Assembly: GCA_037893225.1 (NCBI GenBank)
Contig: JAZGUH010000443.1
Location: forward strand, 186,001 to 250,000
DNA length: 64,000 nucleotides
From: Hippasteria phrygiana
Taxonomy: Eukaryota > Echinodermata > Asteroidea > Valvatida > Goniasteridae
Reading direction: 5' to 3'
In this document: piece after piece, positions 33,483 through 43,089 of the stretch
Position numbering within the stretch: the first letter of the stretch is position 1
Layout: every line of letters begins with the position of its first letter
The notes under the pieces: model-generated
Told to the model about the DNA's origin: nothing
What the model saw: only the letters and a program-made list of their open reading frames with translations
Databases searched by the model: none
Made by a program: the position numbers and the translations under genes

Positions 33483-33840
33483 ACAGAAATCGTCTACACG
33501 TGCATTCTTGCATACTAACGTTAAATCCAATGTTTGCCTAAGGCTTAGTATTGTTTGCATTATGTTTGGGGGTGCATACATTTTTTTCATGGGGGAACTG
33601 AAAAGACATAAACTGCAGCTTGTTATTTTTTGTTCTACATTATAAGATTTCAAATGGAGGGGCGCCACCCCCACACAGGGGGACACGGATGTCAACTTGG
33701 GGGGGGGGGGGGGAGAACGTGCTCCCCTGTTGTATTTCGCCTTCAGTCATACTTACTAACGTTAGCCATATGATATTAACCCCTTGTTGACCCCGGATAT
33801 TGTGCAGCCAAGCATAATGTACACAATACCCCAATAATGG

Positions 33841-34311
33841 GGCGATTGTGTAGTGTAGGGGCAGGGCCCCTCTTTAGTTTTGATGAAAATGCAATTTTGT
33901 TACGCGCTTTACGGCAGTTGCTATGCGAATGAACGCGGTTTTGCGCGTTTACTGTGCGTCGCGGTGATCGCCATCTTTATTTTCGCATTGCGTTTTGTCG
34001 TCCTTACCTTTTTGTCGCCGCTTTACCCCAAAAAATTCCTCAAAACTAAAACCCTGCCCTTTATCTACGGCTAGTCCGAGTAACTTGGACCCTCTATCGC
34101 CTTTTTTAACATTTGGACATGATCTGGCGATAGATCATGTCCAAATGTTTAAAAAGGCGATAGAGGGTCCAACTCCAAGTTACTCGGACTAATCTACGGC
34201 ATACATGTTGGTTTGTAATGTGGCTAACTAACATAGTTTGGCAATTCCAATAAAGTAGATTTTTGTTCCCTTATAGGGAACAGGGCCCTACCCCTACACT
34301 ACACAATCGCC
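33841..34311. mobile_element. 471-bp MITE with 29-bp TIRs and 8-bp target duplication
   Basis: TIRs are GGCGATTGTGTAGTGTAGGG... at 33,841-33,869 and its complement at 34,283-34,311, with one mismatch in 29. AATAATGG flanks both sides (33,833-33,840 and 34,312-34,319). An 8-bp duplication is typical of hAT or P-type elements, though the terminal bases do not match the usual hAT CAGGG. The inside contains another MITE (34,072-34,191) and a small open frame (33,880-34,074) that resembles nothing I know. Confidence 0.85.
34072..34191. mobile_element. 120-bp palindromic MITE inside the 471-bp MITE, 9-bp target duplication
   Basis: Ends are TAGTCCGAGTAACTTGG and CCAAGTTACTCGGACTA. The arms pair over almost the whole length, apart from a 6-bp gap and a short loop around GATCTGGCGATAGATC. 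ATCTACGGC stands on both sides (34,063-34,071 and 34,192-34,200). A 9-bp duplication would suit a Mutator-like origin. Confidence 0.85.
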
Positions 34312-34373
34312 AATAATGGATTGAAAATGCAGAGATTGGCACAAATAAACGTCAACCGGCCATATTTGGGGCA

Positions 34374-34376
<3 letters not shown>

Positions 34377-34404
<28 letters not shown>
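34377..34404. repeat. Poly-G run of 28
   Basis: Uninterrupted G run. A 15-G run lies at 33,699-33,713. Lengths may be inexact in the assembly. Confidence 0.9.
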
Positions 34405-34408
<4 letters not shown>

Positions 34409-35051
34409 AATCGCATTCATTGTGATAATACTCAAGTCAGATTATAGCAAGAGTAAGACACATTGATCTGGCCTAAATCTTATACTAAAAATACCAGACT
34501 GAGATATCAGAGGGGGTGCAGGCATAGTCAAAACGACAAACATGGACTAGACCTAGGCTGTATTTAGGCCTACATTTACAGTTACATGTAACGTTCGTTA
34601 GGCCTAAACACAAACACAAAACAGACAAAATGTCATCATGATCACCATCAATCATACGCTCGTTTAATCTGCGCACGCGTGGACATGTCCAAACAAATTT
34701 GATGAAAAACTCCACACTCACCTTCCTCTATCTATGAACAATCAACCATAATGATGATGATATTGAAATATTCGAACAAATCACAACCATACCGGGACAG
34801 GTAGGCGCAGGCGGAACCCAGGCCTCAGTCAGATTCTGGTGGCCTCACGTATAACATACGAGCATACGCACCGACCGACCCTAGACGTCACTCATTTACG
34901 TAATGCGAGCTTTTTGCTTTCTTGCATGAGGTACCCGACTATTCAAACAAGGACCATGAACTTGTGAACTTGTTATCCCAAGTTGCCCAAAGAACACACG
35001 TAATATTATCACGAAGCTTCGAAGTGGGAATAGGGTAAAAGGCCATAGAGT

Positions 35052-35670
35052 ATGTCTTTTGGTGAGGCAGGCCCGTACGTCGTGCGCTCGAGAGAGGGTG
35101 CGAGTATTCTTTTAATAATAAGGAATTTGTGCATGATAACAACAGCATTTGCAGGTTTTTTACGTTATGACGAGTTGAGTTCTATTCGTTGTACAGACAT
35201 CACTGTAACGGAAGATTATTTTCAAATAAACATACAAAAGAGTAAGACGGATCAGTATAGAGCAGGAGACGAAGTAATAATCGGCAAAGGCGTAACCACA
35301 GCCTGTCCGTACAAAATGCTTCTCAGATACATGTCGGCAGCGGGTATCAAATGTTGAAACTCGCGGGTTCCTGTTTAAACCGATATTCAGATCAAAGAAT
35401 GTTTGTAAATTAATTAACAAGGATAAACAGTTAAGCTATACGAGAGCCAGAGAGTGTATTTTGAAATTATTAGCTTTGGTAGCACCAGACTCTAATTTGG
35501 GATTACATTCTTTGCGGTCAGGTGGAGTATCGCAAGCGGCTAATAATGACGTAGCTGATGAGCGTTGTCTCAAGAGGCATGGTAGATGGAAAAGCGATTC
35601 AAGCAAAGATGGCTATATTGCGGAATCACTTGACAAAAGGCTTCAAGTTACCAAGAAGTTGTGTTTATAA
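35052..35670 (+). pseudogene. Tyrosine recombinase remnant (Crypton/Ngaro/DIRS-type)
   Basis: The first part (35,052-35,357) has ITTAFAGFLRYDELSSIRC, which carries the first catalytic Arg, and KSKTDQYRAGDEV with the beta-hairpin Lys, followed by CPYKMLLRYM. After a frameshift near 35,355 the second part (to 35,670) has GLHSLRSGG (His-x-x-Arg), KRHGRWKSDS and DGYIAES with the Tyr nucleophile. All active-site residues are present but split over two frames, and the N-terminal DNA-binding half is missing. It is not the same copy as the DIRS recombinase at 13.8 kb. Confidence 0.8.
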
Positions 35671-35970
35671 AATCAGTAGGTATAGGCCTATAGCAGTCAA
35701 AAGAAATGTCACGAAAGATGTTGGTTTGTGAATAGTTAATAGGATAACACTGCAGGTTTTAGAAACGCGTCATAACCACTTATATACAAATTATATACTT
35801 GACCTTAATCTCGGACGCACAAAAATCACTGAGGAAAGATGCTAAATGTTCAGAGCCTGTTAACTCGCAGGTTCAAACACGCTTAATGGAAATTAATTAA
35901 TCTCTTGGGATTCCAAAACGTAAAATTTTAATATTGATTTCTCTGACCCTTGCTTTGGCATTTTCTAAAA

Positions 35971-36914
35971 CGTCACTCCTGTGCCGCGCTATCGCCAAAG
36001 CTAGCAAGTTGAGTTTGGTCGTTTTTTGAGTGTGAGAAAATATAGGACTAAATATTTCCCGCGGTTCGAATTCGTAGTATAGCGGGAAATTGTTGTCTTA
36101 GGAATTCGAAGAACGAGTAATCCAACGCAGGTGCGTTACGTAAGAGGGCTTATAGAAAGGTTTAATAAGGCCAAATAAAAAAAAATCCATGTTTAGCGTC
36201 CCCGCCCGCTTCCTTTGAAGAATATTTGATCTTTTTCGAAAAAAAGAAATCCCAAAACAAAAAGTCGTATTTTTAGACTCTAGCATCACCTTGTGTATTC
36301 TGGCGGCCATCTTGAAAAATAGCCCAGCCGGACGTCTTGGAAAATGTGTCGAGCGGCCATTTTGAAAAAAAAAGAAAACAAAAAAGGGCCTCCTCCTTCC
36401 TATTTTTCAAAAAGGCAGGACGCTAAACATGTTTTTTTTTCTATTTGGCCTAAGGAGGCGTGTGCTTGTGTAGACAGTTCTAGCGAGCACACACACGGAG
36501 ACGCACGTTATACATGTTTTTGTAAGAGTTTATATAGAGATGGTTATTCCGATTTTGTTCAAGGTGAAGTCCAACACCCAACACTAAGGAGGGCGCTGAC
36601 AGTTTTTGGGCACACGTTTCCAGAGCATTTTTCAATCTTTTTTCTCTGGTTTTTCCTGGACGTCGTGTTCTCCAATGAAGTGTCATCAAGCATTTGACGA
36701 ATTATCTATTTTAAACTAACATGCAGTTATAACTGCCGGATAAAAGAATCACTGTGAATCGGAGTACATTTTGAGTATCAATTTAAGATTGACGATGTCT
36801 TGAAAATTGAAATAATAAAAGGCGAAAAACGAGCGTCACTCCTGTGCTGCGCTATCACCAAAGCTAGCAATTGTTGAGTTTGGTCGTTTTTTGAGTGTGA
36901 GAAAATATAGGACT
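35971..36914. repeat. 0.86-kb interval bounded by 80-bp direct repeats
   Basis: CGTCACTCCTGTGCCGCGCT...TATAGGACT at 35,971-36,049 recurs at 36,834-36,914 with few changes. Between them are a Harbinger-like MITE and unique sequence. It may be a local duplication or a pair of inserted repeats; no long ORF. Confidence 0.75.
36169..36450. mobile_element. Harbinger-like MITE, 282 bp, TAA target duplication
   Basis: Ends GGCCAAATAAAAAAAAATCC and, reverse-complemented, GGCCAAATAGAAAAAAAAAC; both continue ATGTTTAGCGTCC. TAA lies at 36,166-36,168 and 36,451-36,453. GGSC ends plus a 3-bp TWA-type duplication suit PIF/Harbinger. Confidence 0.8.
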
Positions 36915-36947
36915 CGTGGCTACTACTCGCTACTGAAACGTCCTCCT

Positions 36948-37980
36948 CAGGAGTACTAGACCAGCCAGAAGGTTACCATGGCAATATTCCTTCTAGCTAC
37001 AAAAACGCCCTCCTCAGGAGCGCCAGACTAGCCAATGTCACTTGAGCAAATTTCGGGGGCAACATGACCAGCAGGTGTAAGAATCTAGGTATTGTTTTAA
37101 CATATCCGTAATGAGTCCCTCCTTCAGATTATTTTAGTATCACTGTTGGAACAAAGCCTTAATTCGGAGGGAGAAGTAGACCTTCAGAACCCTCGCAATT
37201 TCACTCGAAAGAATTTTGAGGAGAAAAGAATACTCGCAATCTCGCTCGAGTGCATGACGAGGGAAATTGAAAACCTCCACTTGTGAGAAACTTACTTTCT
37301 AAAGTCGTACATTTGTTAACACAAAAGAGGTTTTCGAAACTCGAAATTGTGCTAGGTTATAGATATGGAGTTTTTTCCATGAATTGTTTTTAATATCTGA
37401 GGGAAGAAAGCGTTGAACGGAAGGTAGGGGAGAGCTCGCGAGGCGCTCCCAATGTCCCTCGAGCGAATTTCGTGGTAAAATGAATAGTAGGTATCAGAAC
37501 CTATACAGATTGTTTTCAGATATCCGTAACGAGCCCCTCCTTCAGACATGTTTAGTGTCACTATTGGAACATAGCCTTGATCCATGGGTAGAAGTAGAGC
37601 TCGAGGGCCCTCGCAATTTGACTTTAGCACCCTCGCAATCTCACTCGAGCGGCCTCGCAATTTCATTCCAGCGAACTTCGAGGGAAAAAGAATACTCGCA
37701 TTCTCTCTCGAGTGCATATCGAGGGAAAACGAAAACCTTCAATTGTGAAAAACTTACTTTCTAAAGTCGTACATTTGTTGGCACCCAAGGGGTTTTCGAA
37801 ACTCATGATTGTGCTTATAGGTTATATGTATGGGGTTTTTCCTTGAATTGTTTTTAATATCTGAGGGAAGAAAGCGTTGAACGGGACGTAGTAGTAGAGG
37901 TCGCGAGACGCTCGCAATCTCACTCGAGCAGCCTCGCACCGTCAGGCGAGAACCCTCGCAATCTCACTCGAGCGCCCTGG
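36948..37980. repeat. Tandem duplication, period about 416 bp, with CTCGCAATYTCACTCGAG words
   Basis: Unit 1 is about 37,034-37,449 and unit 2 about 37,450-37,930. Both have ATATCCGTAA-GAG, CCCTCCTTCAGA, CTTACTTTCTAAAGTCGTAC and ATCTGAGGGAAGAAAGCGTT in the same order and spacing. A shorter 29-bp repeat (CGYCCTCCTCAGGAG) precedes them. Confidence 0.8.
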
Positions 37981-38185
37981 CAAAATTAACAGAAGAACCT
38001 TGGGATTGTTCTGCGATATTCACTCTGCGCATGCGCCCCTTTTGGACAATGACGGACGCTATCCTTATTCCTTTCCTTAAACCCGGTGTCATGCCAAAAA
38101 GTGTACGGTGCCAAATACTGTCCGCTCATTAGCATACTGCTCTCTGATTGGTCAAATACTGGCCGTTGAGCACGCGCAAAAGATA

Positions 38186-38226
38186 CGGACACTATTTGGC
38201 ATGTATTACATGCCAAATAGTGTCCG
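38186..38226. repeat. Palindrome, 19-bp perfect arms
   Basis: CGGACACTATTTGGCATGT is followed by a 3-nt spacer and its exact complement. Part of it repeats singly at 38,098-38,128. A TATATA lies 25-30 bp downstream. Confidence 0.85.
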
Positions 38227-38261
38227 CTGCTAAAAGGTGTCCGCTCACGGGGCATATATAG

Positions 38262-40105
38262 GTAGCAGTAGCATAGGTTCTTTAGACGAGCATAGAAAGC
38301 ATGGCGTTGTATGGCTTTCTTTGCGACTCGCTTTCGTTGTCATTGTCAACAATTATCAGGGAACTATAGTACCGGTACGTCATGGAGATTCATTATCGAG
38401 TAGATTCAGAGCCAACAAGCAGAAAGATTACCCCCCCCCCCCCCGCCTCATTCTCCTGTACAAAAGTATAGGCCAATTTTTAATTCAACCCCTAAAAAGG
38501 GCCAAAGGATCCAACCTTGGGGAAAAAAATCTTGAAAAAAGGGGGAGGTGGAGGGTGGAGGTGGAGGGTGGAGGTACGTAAAGGTCAGTAACACTGCCAG
38601 TGAAAAATTACAAAAAAATCAATTCATGAACTCCCAAAGCACTCGTCCGTAGAAACAATAACATACATTGCAATAAACTGTAGCAGACCAACAAACAAAA
38701 ACGCACAAACAGGCCCCACTGACTTCCCTCTTGTACTGAAACAGAAGACACCTTTAATCAATATTTATTTACAGTTCTGCAGACTAATCTACAAACTTGG
38801 TCCCCCTACAAAAAAGTAATAAATACATAAATCTTATGAACTATAATCCAAAAACCAACTCAATGACCTGGTGATTTAACCCGACTAAATAATGCAGAGA
38901 AAACAATGAAATCAAGGTTCAAACGGAAAATTAACCTATGGGTGTATGGCTCATGTACAGCCTGGCCATACCTCTGATGGAATAATGTGCACAAGTTTTA
39001 GTTTTCACATGTTGCCTGCTAAATTAGTTAATGTTTTAGTTTATCTAGTGATTCTCTTATGACTGATTAATCAGACTTGGTTGTGCATTCATCATAATCC
39101 GATTTTGGGGTGGGGAGGGAGGTGGGGTGTGTGGGGAGGGAGGTGGGGTGTGTGGGGAGGGAGGTGGGGGTGTATAGGGAGGGGGTTAGGTGGGAGGGGA
39201 GGGTGCAGGTGGGGAAAGGGGTTGGGGGAGGGGTGGGGCTGGGCCACAAAAGTGGATTTTCTGGAGACTGCCAAAAGTTTGGTGGAAAAAAAATCTAAAG
39301 CTCCCGTAATGAACAAAAATAGCAACCTGAAACTTTACTATTTATAAAGATTGTACCAGTACCAATCCTTCTGAGAAAGATTTGTCTGAAATGCTGTCAT
39401 CTTCCAGAAGAACTCATGAACAGCACAAAATCAGTTATAAACAAAATAGTTTTTCATTATTTTCTCATAACTCGAATTAAGGATCGAGCTCAAACTTTTA
39501 CAGTTTTGTTAGTTCAACTTCATGTATATGCTGAACCACAAAGTAAGAACACTGCCTGCAGCTGTGTCATCAGCTCTACCAATGCTACGCCATACCTTTA
39601 AAAAATGGAACGTCATCACTATTTTGCTGCAGAGAGTAACGACTCGAAGAGCCGAGTCACGGGGCTTGAAAATGTGCAAAAAAGCAAACAAGACCACAGC
39701 ACATCTGTAATAACTCATTGAAAGTATGGACACAATTTTATGAAGTGAATTGAACAGAATGATGGCAATATACAAGATGTAAATGGAAACACAGACTGTT
39801 TTGATCGCTGATTTCACTGGCCTATTTTACAACATCCAACATATACCAAATTACCCCATGTAGTCTTTACAACTTACTGCATTTGAAAATATTTGTATGC
39901 TACATTTTGTACCCGTTTACCCACTTTCTTTGTCACTTTTTTACTCCTTTTTGACTATGTCACCAAGCTTTCTTACCACAGTTACTTCAAACGTTGTGTT
40001 CCAAGCTGCACCAAAATGTTTAGGTGTGTTGTTACTGTTCACAAATTTTCAATAAAATAAAAAATGATGACAAATTATAAAAGTAAAATATTGTGCTTGA
40101 GAGCC
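38262..40105. other. Gene-free stretch with simple repeats
   Basis: Contains a poly-C run (38,431-38,444), a GGTGGAGGGTGGAG run (38,545-38,575) and the GGGTGTGTGGGGAGGGAGGT array (39,106-39,170). Open frames through the GT-rich array are artefacts. Nothing else was recognised. Confidence 0.6.
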
Positions 40106-40678
40106 GGCTGTCCTGTTGTCTGAGTATCAGACGTTGCATGCATTGCATGCATATCAACGTCTGATATATGCGGACATGCTAATTTATGCGACCCCGCGCG
40201 CCAGCCAATCGGAGTGGACTTTGCAACTTGTGACGTCATTTCGATCAGAAATGTCGACGAAGGTACTGATTGGTTGGTAGGTGTCAGCTGACTCCATTTC
40301 TCAGCATTCATCACGGCGCGTATGCAGCAATGCCATAGCAACGAAATAATTCAAATGCCGCCGTGTCGCGCGCGCGTGCTTCCCCAGCACGCGCACGCGG
40401 GCGCGGTACGTACAGTACAACTGCAACATGATTCCGTGCGCGTGCAGAAATGTTTACATTTCTCAAAGACATGCATATCTGGGGCGCGTCACGTCACTTG
40501 TCTGGGTAGCAACGCGCGCCTGTCTGATCAGTGGCTTACCGAAGGTCCAAAAAACGAACAGGCTGATTGGTCAAAATCTAGAGGTCAGGAGGCAGATGTC
40601 TTGCATAATTAATCGCCGGATCTGCACACATATTATAGACGCTCGTCGCGTTGCACGAGCGGCTATTCCATAGACTAG
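40106..40678 (-). repeat. Dispersed repeat B, right copy (inverted relative to 11,320-11,875)
   Basis: Runs from GGCTGTCC...CTGAGTATCAGACG to GCACGAGCGGCTATTCCATA. It has the same TGACGTCA, GTCAGCTGAC and GC-rich GCGCGTCACG blocks as the left copy, reversed. Confidence 0.8.
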
Positions 40679-41369
40679 CTGTCCTGTAGCTTGGGATTAC
40701 TTTTGTACTTCGTATCCCGCGTTTTTGCACTAAACTGTGCAAGGAAAACATGCCTAATACGGGCATACAAACTGCATTGTCAGATCAAATATACGTTATA
40801 CTGTCTATGGATACGTACCAAAATAAGAAGAAAAGGTTAAAAGTTAAATAACATTACCTCAAAATGAAAAGAACTAGAACAAAATGATCTGCAATAAGTT
40901 ACCTGAAATTGCTTATGCTTAACTGATTTTTGTCTTTGAACAAAATGCCTGATATGCCAAACTGATTACATGTACATCTATAAACCTCACCTGTTATCGT
41001 TAGCATTACTTAGTTTCCATGACAATGTCAGAATTTGTTAGACATACAAAAATTGAGATAAATAGTTATAATACAAATTCAAAATGTTTAGAAATTCTTT
41101 CAAATTAAATGCAGAGGTGGTCTGCACACCTTGCTGTCATACCGTGGCAGAATCACTCTAACACAGAACAATGTGGTTGGTTCAAACTTCATGCAATGAA
41201 GGACAACTTCATGATCACTTGTTTACAGCACAGCTAATTTCATGGGTAAATTCAAGTCCACGAACCTTGACTCAATTCAAGGATGGAATTTGTAAAATTA
41301 TGTAAATAAACACTGCATGGAGGCTGTATTGTGAGGCTAAAATAAGTAGTTCCTTTCTATGCTACCAAT

Positions 41370-41865
41370 GAGCAAGTTCGGGTGCTGCTGATCTAGTCCC
41401 TTTTGTCAATTTTGCGATTTATATCACGCATGCGTGGTCTGTTTTCACTCGAACGTATCTAGTCGATCAACTACCACGTCAAATCTAGTTTGTGTAGCAA
41501 CAACAAACTGTATAGAATTTCGTCTGCTAATTGTTAACGAAACAAATGTTGGTACGTCATTTTTATTTTCTATTATTTATTTCTTTTATTTTCTCTACTT
41601 AACTTTAGTGCAATAAATAATTCATTATCTGATTGCAAAGAGATATTATCATTGGACAAAACTAACAATTTATCGTAAACGTTTGCCCAGTTTACCAATC
41701 CTCCATCTTGAAACCGTGACGTAACTCGCGAGTGACTAGAGAAACCATGGTCCGGAGCTAGGTTGATCCAGTTGGACTTACTAGTCAAACCACGCAGCGT
41801 TCGAGTGACATCTAGATTGACTATGGTTAAGTCTAGTCACTCTAGTCGCCCAACCGAACTTGCTC
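41370..41865. mobile_element. 496-bp inverted-repeat element, GAGCAAGTTCGG ends
   Basis: Ends GAGCAAGTTCGGGTGC and GCCCAACCGAACTTGCTC are inverted. AAT occurs directly outside both ends (3 bp). CACTCGAACG occurs inverted near both ends. Superfamily uncertain. Confidence 0.7.
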
Positions 41866-41901
41866 AATGATGTAGATATCATTCCTAAACTCAAATCAAC
41901 A

Positions 41902-42395
41902 GGGGCCAATTTCAAGGCGATGCTAAGCATATTTTAGCTATTAAAGCAGCCTTCATCCATATCACAGACTGTCAGCAGTAAGCACAGGCACTTTAGAAGC
42001 AAAATTTGCTTAACATTATGGGGGAACAGAAACTGCTATGCACGTGCAGGCATTGGCACGACTTGGCAGTGAAATAGCAAAAACGGTAGCAATTTTTCTT
42101 TCTGCCATTGTTAACACTACTTTTCCACTAACCATTAAGCAGTGCAATGAAATAGAGGAATTTCACATTAGCCCCTTCTGCGCACTTCCGGGTTGAAAGC
42201 GAGAATGTCAGTGGCAAACAAAACAACACTTTTCAGCACATTCATTCATGCATGAATTAATCAGGCCATAAAAGGAAGCGCAGGCGCACGATCAGCATAA
42301 AGTTGTTTACTGCGACATTGAGATCCTCATTTTCAAACGTAGAAGTGCGCAGATTGGCGCTAAACTCGTCGTTGTTGGATTCCTCTATTGGCCCC
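41902..42395. mobile_element. GGGGCCAATTTC element with a nested TA-flanked element
   Basis: The left end GGGGCCAATTTCAAGGCG and right end ATTGGCCCC are inverted; the inside resembles the element at 5,641. The element at 42,155-42,385 has been inserted 10 bp from the right end and splits the right terminal repeat. Confidence 0.7.
42155..42385. mobile_element. 231-bp nested MITE, GAGGAATTTCAC ends, TA target
   Basis: Ends GAGGAATTTCACATTAGC and, reverse-complemented, GAGGAATCCAAC; TGCGCACTTC and GAAGTGCGCA face each other inside. TA lies on both sides, as in Tc1/mariner-type insertion. Confidence 0.65.
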
Positions 42396-42594
42396 AGGTT
42401 CTTAGCACTGTCTACAAGCATCGGGGAAAAAATGGTCTTATTTAAAATAGCAATGGCAATCTAAGTGTGCCATTTAATTGCGTGACAGCCATCCTGGATT
42501 ATTATCATACTTTCATACATAGAGTATGATTGATGTATGGCATTGGTTGACATGGCAACTAAGCTCTGAACAAAATTCCAACATGGCTGCTGAG

Positions 42595-42819
42595 CAGGGC
42601 TGCAGTCGAGTCCATCACAAGTCCATCACAAGTCCCTGCAAGTTCATCACAAACCCTCCAGTCCTAATTCAAATCACAAGCTATTCAAATGAGCTTTGAC
42701 AAAGGCATTCCTTTGCTATTGTTCATCCAGTTACTTGTGACTGGCTTCATGAAAGGACTTGTGACTGGACTTCCGAAAGGACTTGTGAAAGGACTTGCAG
42801 GGACTCTACTACAGCCCTG
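42595..42819. mobile_element. hAT-type MITE, 225 bp, 8-bp target duplication
   Basis: Ends CAGGGCTGCAGTCGAGTCC and GGACTCTACTACAGCCCTG. Flanking CTGCTGAG (42,587-42,594) and CTGCTGAT (42,820-42,827) match in 7 of 8 positions. Subterminal words CACAAGTCC / GGACTTGTGA repeat many times, a pattern typical of hAT transposase-binding ends. Confidence 0.88.
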
Positions 42820-43089
42820 CTGCTGATGGGCATTGTGGAAATGCTCGTCGTGATTTTGAAATGGTTCCTTTGTACATTACCGGTACTGACATAATGATTG
42901 TGTCATTTGGGGCCAATTGCTAAGCAACAAAATCTGCTAAGCACAAAAAGTTCTTGCTTAGTAACAACGGGTTACCAGCCAAAAATCCATGTGATTTTCA
43001 TGCCAAGCATGTGTGAACAGTGATTCAGCTCAACAATTTACACAAAGGACACATTCTTGGCACGGACTTTTCACTGGTAGGCATGCACA

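Noticed and set aside
39067..39347. Open frames across the GGGTGTGTGGGGAGGGAGG array
   Set aside because: Low-complexity translation of a simple repeat.
41434..41788. ORFs inside the GAGCAAGTTCGG element as a transposase
   Set aside because: 60-70 codons only, with no catalytic motif.
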